Assembly (NCBI GenBank): GCA_001548435.1
Contig: AP017308.1
Location: forward strand, 4,597,030-4,661,029
DNA: 64,000 nucleotides
Reading direction: 5' to 3'
Origin: Leptolyngbya sp. NIES-3755
Lineage (GTDB): Bacteria > Cyanobacteriota > Cyanobacteriia > Leptolyngbyales > Leptolyngbyaceae
Shown: positions 52,316-62,349 of the stretch, piece after piece
Layout of the letters: every line of letters begins with the position of its first letter
Numbering within the stretch: position 1 is the stretch's first letter
The notes under the pieces: generated by a model
Database searches by the model: none
What the model saw: only the letters and a program-made list of their open reading frames with translations
Told to the model about the DNA's origin: nothing
Made by a program: the position numbers and the translations under genes

Positions 52316-53275
52316 CTACTGCCAGACTTCCTCAATCTTTAACATATCAGCTTGATAGAGTGATCTACGACTCAGAAGATAGAGCGAACTTCCTCTGCCA
52401 ATCACACGCTCTGCAATCAGCTTTTCTCCAGTCTCATCCGTGAACTGGAATTTCTTGATCAGTTTAACTTTACCTTTGTGTGGGAGAGAAAACACATAAT
52501 ACGTGTCTTGGTCGTCGTATCCACCCCGAAACAAAGCTCGATCGCCAAAAATCGCAAATCCATTGCTGCCCTCGATCGGCATCTCCCAAAATGATTGAAC
52601 CTTCTGTTGACGTAGGTGAACCAGTGGAAATTCTGTGTAGTAGTACAACCAGACATCTACATCTGATGCCACATTCAACGCATAGCAATCACAAATAGAA
52701 TCCAAATCCTGTGTCGGCTCAAATTCGTACACTTTCCTACCTGCGGCATCCCAAGCGACTAGCCCAGACGAACCAATTGGATCATCCCATCCATAATTTC
52801 CGAAAATTCCCTCATCGAAAAAGCTTGTCCAAATCGTCCCATCCGCCATGACTTGTACGGATTGAATCCCGTCACCCAGTAGAATTTCTCGCTTGAAGTC
52901 TCCATCAAGGTTATAAATACGACCATTCTTCTCAAAATCGTCTGGGCTTTTGCGATAAGAACGGCTGCAAACAAGCAGCAATTCGCTTGGCGGAAGGGAT
53001 TGGATGTCGTGAATATTGAAAGTTTCGCCTGTGATTGTACGATCGAGCGTAATCTGATTTTCCTGAACTGCGACCACTCGGTAAATTTGAGGTGTATCAG
53101 GAATCGTTTTTGCGAAGCTTGCCCCTCCTGGCTGTTCGGCGCGGTAATCTAGCGGGTTAAGCGCAAGTACGAGATAAATCGTTCCATCAAAACCGACGTT
53201 AAAGGCAACAATGTTTCCGCTGGTCAGGAGCGAACTTAACTGGGCGATCGGGGACAGTGAAACGAGTTTTTGCAT
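52316..53275 (-). CDS. beta-propeller-like protein, 319 aa
   Basis: The ATG at 53275 gives MQKLVSLSPIAQLSSLLTSG. The sequence has repeated beta-rich blocks (VAFNVGFDGTIYLVLALN, QSVQVMADGTIWTSFFDEGI, NGFAIFGDRALFRGGYDDQD), consistent with a beta-propeller of the NHL/WD-like class, but no defined repeat family is recognised. Probably soluble. An upstream 54 bp in-frame ATG is less likely. Confidence 0.65.
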   Translation of the reverse strand: MQKLVSLSPIAQLSSLLTSGNIVAFNVGFDGTIYLVLALNPLDYRAEQPGGASFAKTIPDTPQIYRVVAVQENQITLDRTITGETFNIHDIQSLPPSELLLVCSRSYRKSPDDFEKNGRIYNLDGDFKREILLGDGIQSVQVMADGTIWTSFFDEGIFGNYGWDDPIGSSGLVAWDAAGRKVYEFEPTQDLDSICDCYALNVASDVDVWLYYYTEFPLVHLRQQKVQSFWEMPIEGSNGFAIFGDRALFRGGYDDQDTYYVFSLPHKGKVKLIKKFQFTDETGEKLIAERVIGRGSSLYLLSRRSLYQADMLKIEEVWQ

Positions 53276-53645
53276 GACTGAGCAACGATAGGAATCTGAC
53301 AATATCAGCGCCAAATTAACACGCATCAATCTAATTGGCAGACTTATCGGCAGGCGGCGGTTTGTTCTCTCTTTAGACGGGTGAATCTACTGATCTCACC
53401 TTGTCTGCCGCCGAAGGTTCCACCGATCAATACAAATCGCATCATCCCTGTTCCGAATTGTTAAGACAATCCCCCTCTTTTTCCCTACTTAATGCAGATG
53501 TTGACTATAAACAAATTGGAAATCCTGGATCATAGAGACTCATAAAGAAATTCAGAGGTGAATGCTCTGAATCGAGAATGAACCAGGGTTGCCAAAATTG
53601 ACTACTCTGGTAATGTAACGAACTCTTAAACTTTAGGCGCGAGTG
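53276..53645 (+). promoter_or_regulatory. ndhF upstream region (370 bp)
   Basis: No gene is seen between the 319-aa gene and ndhF. The region is the likely promoter/leader of ndhF, with a TATAAA-like sequence at about 53510 and a small hairpin CAGAG..CTCTG near 53553. Promoter boxes cannot be fixed by eye. Interest is low. Confidence 0.4.
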
Positions 53646-55727
53646 ATGGAACCGATTTATCAGTACGCCTGGCTCATCCCAGTCCTGCCGTTGGCGGGAG
53701 CGATGCTCGTGGGCTTAGGGCTGATCACATTCAACAAGGATGTCAACAAGCTCAGAAAAGCAAACTCTATCTTCATCGTGTCCCTGATGGGCGCGACGAT
53801 GACCGCAGCATTTGCGATCTTTTGGAGCCAGTATCAAGGACACGAGCCTTATACTCGATCGATTGAGTGGGCAGCAGCCGGAGATTTCCATCTGACGATG
53901 GGATATGTGATCGATCCGCTGTCCTCGCTCATGCTCGTGATCGTGACCACCGTAGCCTTCTTGGTGATGATTTACACCGATGGTTACATGGCACACGATC
54001 CAGGCTATGTCCGTTTTTATGCTTATTTGAGCCTATTCAGTTCCTCGATGTTGGGCTTGGTGATCAGTCCGAATCTGGTACAGGTTTACATCTTCTGGGA
54101 ACTGGTGGGGATGTGTTCGTATTTGCTGATCGGGTTCTGGTTCTACCGGAAGGCGGCGGCAGATGCGTGTCAGAAAGCGTTTGTCACAAACCGAGTCGGT
54201 GACTTTGGCTTGCTGCTCGGTATTTTGGGGCTGTACTGGGCGACTCGGAGCTTTGACTTTGGGGAAATCGGGGAACGGCTGCAAGATATGGTGGCGACGG
54301 GATCGCTGAGCGGTGGAATCGCAGCCCTGTTCGCGATTTTGGTGTTTCTGGGTCCGGTGGCAAAATCGGCGCAGTTCCCGCTCCACGTTTGGTTGCCTGA
54401 CGCGATGGAAGGTCCGACTCCAATTTCTGCTTTGATTCACGCGGCGACGATGGTGGCAGCAGGGGTCTTCCTGATTGCGCGGATGTTCCCAGTGTTTGAA
54501 GGAATTCCGACGGTGATGAATGTGATCGCTTGGACGGGATGCTTTACAGCATTTTTAGGGGCATCGATCGCAATCACACAAAACGATATCAAGAAGGGCT
54601 TGGCTTATTCCACGATGTCGCAGCTTGGATACATGGTGATGGCGATGGGTGTTGGAGCCTATAGCGCTGGACTGTTCCACCTGATGACACACGCTTACTT
54701 CAAAGCAATGCTGTTCTTGGGATCGGGATCGGTGATTCACGGAATGGAAGCGGTTGTCGGACATGATCCCGTGTATGCCCAAGACATGAGAATGATGGGC
54801 GGATTGCGGAAATATATGCCCGTAACCGCGATTACCTTCCTGATTGGAACGTTAGCGATCTGTGGAATTCCGCCGTTTGCTGGATTCTGGTCTAAAGATG
54901 AAATCTTGGGATCGACCTTTGCCGTGAATCCGATCATGTGGTCGATCGCTTGGTCAACCGCTGGAATTACTGCCTTTTATATGTTCCGAATGTACTTCAG
55001 CACGTTTGAAGGCGAGTTCCGAGGCACGAATGCAACGGTGAAGCAATCGATCAAAAACGAACAGCTTCAAGCGGCAGGATTGGCATTTGGTCCGGGCGCA
55101 ATGGACCCGCGTGAACTGACGATGGATGCTGAAATTGGCGAAGCGGTTGATCCCGGTCACGATGAACATCATAGTCACGAACCGCACGAATCCCCGATCG
55201 CAATGACGTTACCGCTGATGATCTTGGCTGTGCCGTCGGTCTTAATTGGACTCGTTGGAACGCCGTTTGCGAACTACTTCGAGCATTTCATCCATGCTCC
55301 GGGTGAAGCGGTACAAGTTGCAGCGGAAGCGGGTGAAGAAAGCTTGAACGAGTTCCTAATCATGGGTGGGAACTCGGTTGGGATCGCACTGATTGGGATC
55401 ACCTTGGCATCGTTGATGTATCTTCGCGGCAAGATTGATCCGAAAGCGATCGCAGAAAAAATTCCCGCTGTGTACCGACTCTCGAAAAATAAATGGTACT
55501 TCGATGAAATCTACAACGAAGTCTTTGTACAAGGAAGCCGTCGTTTAGCTCGTCAAGTCCTCGAAGTCGATTCCAAAGTCGTAGACGGTGTGGTGAACCT
55601 CGCAGGTTTAGTCACACTCTTGACAGGTGAAGGGCTGAAATACTTCGAGAACGGACGCGCTCAATTTTATGCGCTGATTATCTTTGTCGCGGTTCTCGGC
55701 TTAGTGGTCTTCTCCGGTGTGACCTGA
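53646..55727 (+). CDS. ndhF: NAD(P)H-quinone oxidoreductase subunit 5 (NdhF1)
   Basis: The 693-residue product shows the multi-spanning antiporter-like pattern of NdhF: MEPIYQYAWLIPVLPLAG, the membrane block HDPGYVRFYAYLSLFSSSML, VVFFIWE-type YIFWELVGMCSYLLIGFWFY, and SQLGYMVMAMGVGAYSAGLF. Length and the long C-terminal amphipathic helix region match the NDH-1L subunit (ndhF1), which takes part in proton pumping during respiration and cyclic electron flow. The ATG at 53646 is preferred; a GTG lies 3 bp earlier. ndhD follows. Confidence 0.95.
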   Translation: MEPIYQYAWLIPVLPLAGAMLVGLGLITFNKDVNKLRKANSIFIVSLMGATMTAAFAIFWSQYQGHEPYTRSIEWAAAGDFHLTMGYVIDPLSSLMLVIVTTVAFLVMIYTDGYMAHDPGYVRFYAYLSLFSSSMLGLVISPNLVQVYIFWELVGMCSYLLIGFWFYRKAAADACQKAFVTNRVGDFGLLLGILGLYWATRSFDFGEIGERLQDMVATGSLSGGIAALFAILVFLGPVAKSAQFPLHVWLPDAMEGPTPISALIHAATMVAAGVFLIARMFPVFEGIPTVMNVIAWTGCFTAFLGASIAITQNDIKKGLAYSTMSQLGYMVMAMGVGAYSAGLFHLMTHAYFKAMLFLGSGSVIHGMEAVVGHDPVYAQDMRMMGGLRKYMPVTAITFLIGTLAICGIPPFAGFWSKDEILGSTFAVNPIMWSIAWSTAGITAFYMFRMYFSTFEGEFRGTNATVKQSIKNEQLQAAGLAFGPGAMDPRELTMDAEIGEAVDPGHDEHHSHEPHESPIAMTLPLMILAVPSVLIGLVGTPFANYFEHFIHAPGEAVQVAAEAGEESLNEFLIMGGNSVGIALIGITLASLMYLRGKIDPKAIAEKIPAVYRLSKNKWYFDEIYNEVFVQGSRRLARQVLEVDSKVVDGVVNLAGLVTLLTGEGLKYFENGRAQFYALIIFVAVLGLVVFSGVT

Positions 55728-55739
55728 TATTCGATCTCT

Positions 55740-55765
55740 GGGTGGGGGCAACTCCACCCTTTAAT
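55740..55765 (+). terminator. terminator/attenuator after ndhF
   Basis: GGGTGG (55740-55745) pairs with CCACCC (55754-55759), with an 8-nt loop, followed by TTTAAT. It suggests that part of the ndhF transcripts end before ndhD. Confidence 0.7.
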
Positions 55766-55876
55766 CTATTAATAATGGTTTAACACTGGCTGGATTTCAA
55801 AAATAACCGTCTAGGATCGGGATATTCCGCATCTGATTATTTTCAACCGCATCCATAAACAAAGCTTAAAAGAAGT

Positions 55877-57454
55877 ATGTCGATCGAACATTTCCCTTGG
55901 CTAACGACGATTATTCTGTTTCCGATCGTCGCTTCCCTTGCCATCCCCTTTCTCCCCGACAAAGACGGCAAAACCGTTCGCTGGTATTCCCTGGTGGTCG
56001 GTCTGATTGATTTTCTGCTAATCGTTTATACCTTCTACACCCAGTACGATTTCTCTAACCCTGATTTGCAGTTGGTAGAACGCTATTCTTGGGTTCCTCA
56101 AATTGGTCTGAGTTGGTCGGTCGGTGTCGATGGTTTGTCAATGCCACTGGTGATTCTGACTGGATTTATCACAACTTTGGCGATTTTGGCAGCTTGGCCC
56201 GTCACCTTCAAGCCTCGTCTGTTCTACTTCTTGATGCTGGTGATGTATGGCGGACAGATTGCCGTCTTCGCAGTTCAAGACATGCTGCTGTTCTTCCTGT
56301 CATGGGAGCTTGAACTCGTTCCGATCTATTTTCTGCTCTCAATCTGGGGTGGAAAAAAACGATTGTATGCTGCAACGAAGTTTATTCTTTACACCGCAGG
56401 CGGTTCGCTGTTTATCTTGGTGGCGGCTTTGGCAATGGCGTTCTATGGTGACACGCCGACCTTTGATATGCAGACCTTGGCGAATAAGCAATTCCCGCTC
56501 ACCTTCCAACTCTGGATCTATGCAGCGTTCTTGATTGCTTATGCGGTGAAGTTGCCGATTATTCCACTTCACACCTGGTTGCCTGATGCACACGGTGAGG
56601 CGACTGCTCCCGTACACATGCTGCTGGCTGGAATTCTTCTGAAGATGGGCGGATATGCTCTAATTCGGATGAATGCGGAAATGCTCCCTGCGGCTCATGC
56701 GATCGTGGCTCCAGCCCTTGTCATTCTTGGTGTCGTTAACATCATCTACGCTGCATTAACGTCCTTCGCTCAACGCAACCTCAAACGCAAGATCGCTTAC
56801 TCTTCGATATCACACATGGGCTTCGTACTCATCGGGATCGCATCGTTTACTGATCTCGGTTTGAGTGGTGCAGTCTTGCAAATGGTGTCACATGGTTTGA
56901 TTGGAGCAAGTCTGTTCTTCTTGGTGGGAGCAACCTACGATCGAACTCACACTCTGATGCTCGATGAGATGGGTGGTGTCGGTAAGCAAATGCCGAAAAT
57001 CTTCTCAATGTTTACCGCTTGTTCATTAGCCTCGTTAGCACTTCCTGGAATGAGCGGATTTGTTGCAGAACTGATGGTCTTCGTTGGATTTGCCACGAGT
57101 GATGCTTACAGTTTGACCTTCCGCGTGATTGTCGTTGGTTTAGCAGCGATCGGTGTAATTCTGACTCCGATCTACTTACTCTCGATGCTGCGTGAGATTT
57201 TCTATGGTCCTGAAAACAAAGAATTGACCTCGCACGAAGTTCTGATTGATGCAGAACCGCGTGAAGTGTTCATCATTGCTTCGCTGTTAGTTCCGATTAT
57301 CGGAATCGGATTCTATCCGAAGATGTTGACGCAAATCTATGACTCGAAAACGATCCAATTAACGGCGCGTTTACGGGATGAAGTGCCGACCTTGGCAAAC
57401 CGAAAAGAAGATACGATCGCGGCTCAAGCCGTTCCTGCTCCTGCTATTCGATAA
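55877..57454 (+). CDS. ndhD: NAD(P)H-quinone oxidoreductase subunit 4 (NdhD1)
   Basis: The 525-residue membrane protein shows the NdhD pattern: [80 protein letters not shown] and [20 protein letters not shown]. It forms the proton-pumping membrane arm with NdhF1 in NDH-1L. Located 149 bp after ndhF, the classic ndhF1-ndhD1 gene pair of cyanobacteria. Confidence 0.96.
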   Translation: MSIEHFPWLTTIILFPIVASLAIPFLPDKDGKTVRWYSLVVGLIDFLLIVYTFYTQYDFSNPDLQLVERYSWVPQIGLSWSVGVDGLSMPLVILTGFITTLAILAAWPVTFKPRLFYFLMLVMYGGQIAVFAVQDMLLFFLSWELELVPIYFLLSIWGGKKRLYAATKFILYTAGGSLFILVAALAMAFYGDTPTFDMQTLANKQFPLTFQLWIYAAFLIAYAVKLPIIPLHTWLPDAHGEATAPVHMLLAGILLKMGGYALIRMNAEMLPAAHAIVAPALVILGVVNIIYAALTSFAQRNLKRKIAYSSISHMGFVLIGIASFTDLGLSGAVLQMVSHGLIGASLFFLVGATYDRTHTLMLDEMGGVGKQMPKIFSMFTACSLASLALPGMSGFVAELMVFVGFATSDAYSLTFRVIVVGLAAIGVILTPIYLLSMLREIFYGPENKELTSHEVLIDAEPREVFIIASLLVPIIGIGFYPKMLTQIYDSKTIQLTARLRDEVPTLANRKEDTIAAQAVPAPAIR

Positions 57455-57475
57455 TTCACCTTAATTTGATCGTAG

Positions 57476-57506
57476 AATCCGGCTTCCTTCTGGGGGTCGG
57501 ATTTTT
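57476..57506 (+). terminator. intrinsic terminator of ndhD
   Basis: AATCCG (57476-57481) pairs with CGGATT (57498-57503), followed by TTTTT. It ends the ndhF/ndhD transcript. Confidence 0.7.
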
Positions 57507-57615
57507 GGCAAAATGGTGATCGACTTTGGAAAATCAGGACAGTAAGCGATCGCTTCTCCAGCGCGTCGGCGGTCGCTATCGATTATTCACAGACTCTTAT
57601 AAAGGAACGATCGCA

Positions 57616-57816
57616 ATGATTCAACTTAACCCCGAATTCCTGAAGAAGAACGGCAAACCTGAGTTTGTTGTCTTACCTTACGAAGAATTTCTACTGCTCC
57701 AAGACCTTTTAGAAGATCTCGAAGATTCACAAGATCTCAGACAGGCAAAAATGGAAGAGATAGATGCACCTACGCTCTCGTTAGTAGATGTAAAACAAAG
57801 ATTAAATTTGCAGTAA
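57616..57816 (+). CDS. Phd/YefM-like antitoxin, orphan
   Basis: A 66-residue acidic protein (MIQLNPEFLKKNGKPEFVVL, then YEEFLLLQDLLEDLEDSQDL RQAK in two parts), which matches the Phd/YefM-type antitoxin core (PxFVVLPYEEF). No toxin gene is adjacent, as a terminator and the convergent metallopeptidase gene follow. AAAGGA lies 11 nt before the ATG at 57616, which is chosen over an upstream TTG-type start. Confidence 0.7.
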   Translation: MIQLNPEFLKKNGKPEFVVLPYEEFLLLQDLLEDLEDSQDLRQAKMEEIDAPTLSLVDVKQRLNLQ

Positions 57817-57817
57817 A

Positions 57818-57845
57818 AAACCGACAGGATCGCTCCCATCGGTTT
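57818..57845. terminator. bidirectional terminator
   Basis: AAACCGA (57818-57824) pairs with TCGGTTT (57839-57845) with a 14-nt loop between convergent genes; a run of A precedes and T follows, suiting both strands. Confidence 0.65.
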
Positions 57846-57866
57846 CTAAAGATTATCGGGTATCAA

Positions 57867-58550
57867 TTAATCGCGCTGACCCATTGCAATCAGAATGTAT
57901 TGCACCAATTGAAGCAAGGCATACAACGCAGTTGCCACATAAGTAAACGCCGCTGCATTCAATACTTTCCGCGCTCCTTGATTTTCCTCACCCTGCAAAA
58001 TGCCCAACTCATCGATCAAGCGCAATGCCCGATTCGACGCATCAAACTCCACAGGCAAAGTCACAACGTGGAAAATAATCACCGCTGCAAACAGCGCAAT
58101 TCCTAGCGGGATCAAGAATTTAAATGCCCCAATAAAAAGACCTGCCATAATCAAAATGGGACCAAAGTTCGCGCCCAAGTTGACGGCTGGAACCAGTGCC
58201 GCTCTGACATTCATTGGCTTATAGCCTTTCACATCTTGTAGAACGTGACCGCATTCATGCGCTGCCACCGCAGCCGCAGCCAGCGAATTCGAGTTGTAGA
58301 CCACGTCCGACAGGCGAACCGCTTTCGCACTCGGATCATAGTGATCGGTCAACTCTCCAGGAATGTGTTCGATCGCAACATCGTAAATGCCCATGCGATC
58401 GAGAATCGTCTTCGCCACTTGTGCCCCGGTCATTCCCATCTTTGAGGGAATCTCGGAATATTTGCGATATGTGCTTTGTACCCGCTGCTGTGCCCAGAAT
58501 ACGAGGATCATGCCGGGGATCAGCAGGAGATAAGACCAGTGAAAAAACAT
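57867..58550 (-). CDS. membrane zinc metallopeptidase (YugP type)
   Basis: The 227-residue protein has an HExxH-like zinc motif (AAVAAHECGHVLQDVKG), an N-terminal transmembrane helix (MFFHWSYLLLIPGMILVFWA) and C-terminal hydrophobic segments. It matches the YugP family of putative membrane zinc proteases. Target unknown. It is convergent to the antitoxin gene. Confidence 0.85.
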   Translation of the reverse strand: MFFHWSYLLLIPGMILVFWAQQRVQSTYRKYSEIPSKMGMTGAQVAKTILDRMGIYDVAIEHIPGELTDHYDPSAKAVRLSDVVYNSNSLAAAAVAAHECGHVLQDVKGYKPMNVRAALVPAVNLGANFGPILIMAGLFIGAFKFLIPLGIALFAAVIIFHVVTLPVEFDASNRALRLIDELGILQGEENQGARKVLNAAAFTYVATALYALLQLVQYILIAMGQRD

Positions 58551-58774
58551 CGCCTTTTTACCTTTTTGCTTAAGTTCTGTACGCGGCTCATTGACTGCTT
58601 TTAATCCTCATGCTATCACCGAAAATTCTGCCTGTCTGGTGCAAAAACCGAACCCCAAACCGGAGCGGTCGAGACTCAAGACTTACGTTAGAATGAGGAC
58701 AGAACTGAGAGGATGAAAGCGCTAAATGTCGAGGATTGCTTGCTGTGTGTCACTAACGGGAGTTAGTTGCACTT

Positions 58775-59494
58775 ATGCGTGAATTGCCCAAAGCACTACA
58801 GACTGATGGGACTTCGCCGCAGGTGAATCAATCGATCGCGCTCTCAGGACTCTTGCCACCCCCTGATCGAACTCGCGCACGGGTTCTGGCGTGGCTCAAA
58901 GGAAATGTCCCTGAAACTCGGATTCGACATATTCTACGAGTAGAGCAGTTCGCGATCGAGCTTGCTCAACTCCACGGTTTAAATGTCGAAAAAGCGGCTC
59001 AGGCGGCATTGATGCACGATCTGGCGAAATTCTTCAAGCCCAAGCGATTGTTAAGTATGGCGATCGCAGAAGGTTTGACGCTTGACCCGATCGATGAATC
59101 GAATCCTCATCTCCTTCACGCTGATGCAGGCGCGATCGTAGCGCGTGACGAATTCGGAGTGCAGGATGAAGAGGTGTTGGATGCCATTCGCCACCATACG
59201 CTCGGCAGTCCAACCATGACCTTACTCGGATGTGTGGTCTATCTGGCAGATGGTCTGGAGCCAGGACGCGGCAACACACCAGAGTTAGAAGAATTACGGC
59301 GTTTGAGTCACGAGGATCTGATTCAGGCAACTTGGAGAGCGGCGGATGCTTCTCTTCGACACTTGATTCAGGCGGGTCATCTGATCCATCCGCGCACGGT
59401 TCAAACTCGTAATGCGTTTTTGCAGCAGTATAAACAAACTGAGGCGAAACCGCGTACTTTACAAAACCACTTCGTAAAAGGAATTCAACCCTGA
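58775..59494 (+). CDS. yqeK: bis(5'-nucleosyl)-tetraphosphatase (symmetrical), YqeK type
   Basis: The 239-residue HD-domain enzyme has RHILRVEQFAIELAQLHG, ALMHDLAKFFKPKRLL (HD motif), IRHHTLGSPTMTLLG and YLADGLEPGRGNTPELEELR. YqeK-type enzymes hydrolyse diadenosine tetraphosphate symmetrically. The gene directly precedes rsfS (stop and start one base apart), as in many bacteria. Confidence 0.9.
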   Translation: MRELPKALQTDGTSPQVNQSIALSGLLPPPDRTRARVLAWLKGNVPETRIRHILRVEQFAIELAQLHGLNVEKAAQAALMHDLAKFFKPKRLLSMAIAEGLTLDPIDESNPHLLHADAGAIVARDEFGVQDEEVLDAIRHHTLGSPTMTLLGCVVYLADGLEPGRGNTPELEELRRLSHEDLIQATWRAADASLRHLIQAGHLIHPRTVQTRNAFLQQYKQTEAKPRTLQNHFVKGIQP

Positions 59495-59899
59495 ATGACA
59501 GAACTTTCTAACCAACAAACTCTTTCCACCCCGATGACCAACATCGACGATCGCAGCGAACTCTTGGCACGGTTAGTGGCAGAAGCAGCCGACGAGCGGA
59601 AAGGGAGCGATATTGTGTTGCTGAAAGTGGGCGATGTCACGGTTCTGGCTGATTATTTTGTTTTAGTAACTGGCTATTCCAAGGTGCAAGTCCGGGCAAT
59701 TGCTCGATCGATCGAGGACAAAATCGAAGAGACGATGAACCGGAAGCCGATTCGATCGGAGGGCTTTTCGGAGGGCACTTGGGTTGTGGAAGATTTTGGC
59801 GATGTGATTGTGCATGTGATGATGCCCCAAGAGCGTGAGTACTATGGCTTGGAGTCGTTCTGGGGTCACGCGGCACGTATCCCCGTGGGCGAATTCTAG
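59495..59899 (+). CDS. rsfS: ribosomal silencing factor RsfS
   Basis: The 134-residue protein has DIVLLKVGDVTVLADYFVLV TGYSKVQVRA (two parts), RKPIRSEGFSEGTWVVEDFG, HVMMPQEREYYGLESFWGHA, the full RsfS/Iojap/YbeB core. RsfS binds L14 and stops 50S-30S joining in stationary phase. The start ATG lies directly after the yqeK TGA; an ATG 39 bp downstream is possible. Confidence 0.95.
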   Translation: MTELSNQQTLSTPMTNIDDRSELLARLVAEAADERKGSDIVLLKVGDVTVLADYFVLVTGYSKVQVRAIARSIEDKIEETMNRKPIRSEGFSEGTWVVEDFGDVIVHVMMPQEREYYGLESFWGHAARIPVGEF

Positions 59900-59917
59900 A
59901 GCGTTGAAAAGTGATAG

Positions 59918-59950
59918 TCGGGAGGTTGCGATCGCGATCTCCCGATTTTT
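59918..59950 (+). terminator. intrinsic terminator of yqeK-rsfS
   Basis: CGGGAG (59919-59924) pairs with CTCCCG (59939-59944), followed by ATTTTTTG. A HIP1-like GCGATCGC lies in the loop. Confidence 0.8.
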
Positions 59951-60036
59951 TGTGCGATCGATTACGAAACAGGCAGGCTGCTTGAACGACGTACATTTTG
60001 TATGATTGGAAAGTCACAAGTCACTTATCAATCAGC

Positions 60037-60252
60037 ATGATGAACAGTGCAGCGCAGAAACTAATAAATTCATTTGAGCAGCTACCGGACTTAGAAAAGC
60101 AGCAGGTCGCAACTGAGATTCTTCGACGGACGCTGATTCAGGATATTCCAGAATTATTAGATGAAGCATTGATCTTGAATGCAGAAGCGTTATTCTTGAG
60201 CCTGGATGAATTCGAGGCTGACGATGAGCAACAGTATTCCGAAACGCGGTGA
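60037..60252 (+). CDS. antitoxin of the MazF-type pair
   Basis: The 71-residue acidic protein (MMNSAAQKLINSFEQLPDLE, LLDEALILNAEALFLSLDEF) resembles antitoxins upstream of MazF toxins; its last 29 bp overlap the toxin gene, which starts at 60224. The ATG at 60037 is chosen among two adjacent Mets. DNA-binding mode not assigned. Confidence 0.7.
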   Translation: MMNSAAQKLINSFEQLPDLEKQQVATEILRRTLIQDIPELLDEALILNAEALFLSLDEFEADDEQQYSETR

Positions 60253-60547
60253 GGTTTGGTTAGTCGATTTGGGATATGTTGCCAAAGTTCGCCCTTGCCT
60301 CGTGATTAGCATTCCGATCGAGGATGACGATCGTGCTGTTGTAACGCTTGTTGCTCATACAACTCGACCCCGTGATTCTAGATTTGAGGTCAACATTGAG
60401 GTGAGATTCTTACGCCCCGGTGTGTTTGATGCTCAAAACCTTGTCACCGTTCCCGATGTGAAACTGATCAAACGATTAGGCGTTTTAACAGCAGAACAGT
60501 TGGCGCAGGTTGAAGAATCTGTAAGGTTTTGGCTTGGTCTAGAGTGA
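60224..60547 (+). CDS. PemK/MazF-family toxin
   Basis: The 107-residue protein has PKRGEVWLVDLGYVAKVRPC LVISIP (two parts), HTTRPRDSRFEVNIEVRFLR PGVFDAQNL (two parts) and LIKRLGVLTAEQLAQVEESV, the MazF core fold with RGEVW and the RPCLV block. MazF is an mRNA-cleaving endoribonuclease. It overlaps its antitoxin by 29 bp, giving a coupled type II toxin-antitoxin operon. Confidence 0.9.
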   Translation: MSNSIPKRGEVWLVDLGYVAKVRPCLVISIPIEDDDRAVVTLVAHTTRPRDSRFEVNIEVRFLRPGVFDAQNLVTVPDVKLIKRLGVLTAEQLAQVEESVRFWLGLE

Positions 60548-60641
60548 TCGTTCAAGGTGAAATGGCGCTAAGATTCACGATCGTACATTGTCTGAAATGC
60601 CAGCCCCCGAATCGATAATCTGAACAGTGAGGAGTTCTGCT

Positions 60642-60797
60642 GTGCAAGAAATTAAAGCGATAAGCGAAACCGACGATTTTGATCCGGATACCGATTCAAA
60701 AGAGCAAATTCTAGCCGATCTTAGGGAGTCTCTTCGTCAAGCGGAATCAGGACAGACCCTTCCGCTCTCAGAACTTTGGGACGGGATTGGTGACTGA
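60642..60797 (+). CDS. small antitoxin-like protein, 51 aa, orphan
   Basis: A short gene that starts at a GTG with a GAGGAG site about 9 nt upstream: MQEIKAISETDDFDPDTDSK, then EQILADLRESLRQAESGQTL and PLSELWDGIGD. The pattern ILADLRESLRQAESGxTxPLSELWDGI is typical of antitoxins of RelE-type or similar systems. No toxin gene is next to it, since the next gene is a convergent histidine kinase. Too short to be sure. Confidence 0.6.
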   Translation: MQEIKAISETDDFDPDTDSKEQILADLRESLRQAESGQTLPLSELWDGIGD

Positions 60798-60861
60798 TTA
60801 GATTGAGCTTGCTGCTGATAATGCGATCACAAAACAATTGATCAAATGCCGTTTCTCAAAA

Positions 60862-62265
60862 TCAAGATTTCACAGGTAAACAAACCGTAAACCGAGTCCG
60901 ACCGGGAACAGAATCATACGTGAGTGCGCCTTGGTGACGATTTTCAACAATGCGACGACAGAGTTCGAGTCCTAAACCTGTGCCTTTGCCGACGGGTTTG
61001 GTGGTGAAAAATGGCTCGAAAATTCGCGATCGCACTTCTTCAGAGATTCCCGATCCCGAATCGATAATTTGAACTTCGAGATGATCGTGACAGCAATTTG
61101 TAATAATTTCTAAAACACCACGATCGCCGATCGCATCGATCGCATTATCAATCAAATTCGTCCAAACCTGATTAAGTTCACTGCCATACGCAAGAATCTT
61201 TGGAGTATTGCAATCATAGTGACGACGAATCTCGATCCCTTTCTTCAGCTTGAACGCGAACAATCGTAAGGTGTCTTCGATCCCTTCATGGATATCAACG
61301 ATTTGTTGGACTCCTTGGTCAAGATGCGAATAAGATTTCATTGCTTGCACTAATTCAGACATGCGTTTCGCACCATGCAAGCCACTGGTAATCATGCTCA
61401 CCACTTCAAACGAGAGAGCTAACCAACGGAAGCCTAAATCGTGCATCTCGGTTTGATTATCGCGCCAAGGTTCGATTAATTGTTCGAGTTGGTCGATCGT
61501 CATTCCCGCAGAGGCTAAGGGTTCTGAAAGTTTCCAAGCATCATCAATTCCGTAGTCTTCCAGCCAAGTGAGGAGTTCATCTTCTCGATCGCGAACTGTG
61601 ACTAAATCGATCGAATGATTCAACAGTGTGTCAAACCCTTGATCTCTTGCTTGAATCCATGCTTTCGTATGAGCTTCACTTAATTGATTCTGCCCAGAAA
61701 CCAACGTCATGCGTTGCAGTTCGACCAAGGCTGGAACTACATCTTGAAGTGCTCGAACGACAGCGGCGGCGGGATTGTTCAACTCGTGAGCTAAGCCAGC
61801 AGATAAAGTTCCAAGGGCTGCCATCTTTTCACGTTGGCGAATAAACGTAGTTAAACCTTCGACTCGTTGCTGAACAGTTTTGAATACTAAGCGTTCAAAT
61901 TGGCGACAGGAATGCAGGACTTCGAGAAAATCCTCGCAAGTTAATCGATGTAATCGACAATTAGTAATGGCTCGAATCGTGACTAGAACAGGTTCATCCG
62001 TCAGAATCGGAACTTCACCAAAGGAAATTGGGGCATCGTGTTGTCCGAGGGGCATTTCGATTCCTTCAGTCGATCGAAAAATAGCAAGCCGTCCAGCCGA
62101 TAAAACAAAGTAGCCTTTTCCAGCTTCACCTTCGTGAATCAGAACCTCACCAGGATCAAGATGGAGTTCTTCAGCGCGATCGCAAATCCATTTCAATCTT
62201 GATTCTGGTAGCGTTTGAAACAATTCGAGTGCTTGTAAATCTTTGATACACAACACAGCTATCAT
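60862..62265 (-). CDS. cyclic-nucleotide-binding histidine kinase
   Basis: The 467-residue protein has an N-terminal cyclic-nucleotide-binding domain (residues about 11-125, [25 protein letters not shown] in two parts), the phospho-accepting H160 in [12 protein letters not shown] and a HATPase_c domain (N-box [17 protein letters not shown]1 IDSGSGI, G2 [11 protein letters not shown]). No transmembrane segment is seen, so it senses internally. It is divergent from a response-regulator fusion gene 85 bp away, so the two likely form one signalling pair. Confidence 0.92.
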   Translation of the reverse strand: MIAVLCIKDLQALELFQTLPESRLKWICDRAEELHLDPGEVLIHEGEAGKGYFVLSAGRLAIFRSTEGIEMPLGQHDAPISFGEVPILTDEPVLVTIRAITNCRLHRLTCEDFLEVLHSCRQFERLVFKTVQQRVEGLTTFIRQREKMAALGTLSAGLAHELNNPAAAVVRALQDVVPALVELQRMTLVSGQNQLSEAHTKAWIQARDQGFDTLLNHSIDLVTVRDREDELLTWLEDYGIDDAWKLSEPLASAGMTIDQLEQLIEPWRDNQTEMHDLGFRWLALSFEVVSMITSGLHGAKRMSELVQAMKSYSHLDQGVQQIVDIHEGIEDTLRLFAFKLKKGIEIRRHYDCNTPKILAYGSELNQVWTNLIDNAIDAIGDRGVLEIITNCCHDHLEVQIIDSGSGISEEVRSRIFEPFFTTKPVGKGTGLGLELCRRIVENRHQGALTYDSVPGRTRFTVCLPVKS

Positions 62266-62349
62266 TCCTTAACGAAACGATCAGTTTTGGCATTGTAACG
62301 AGTAACAGGATAGATTACTCTTAAATGTCTCTTCATTTGGGTTCTGGTT

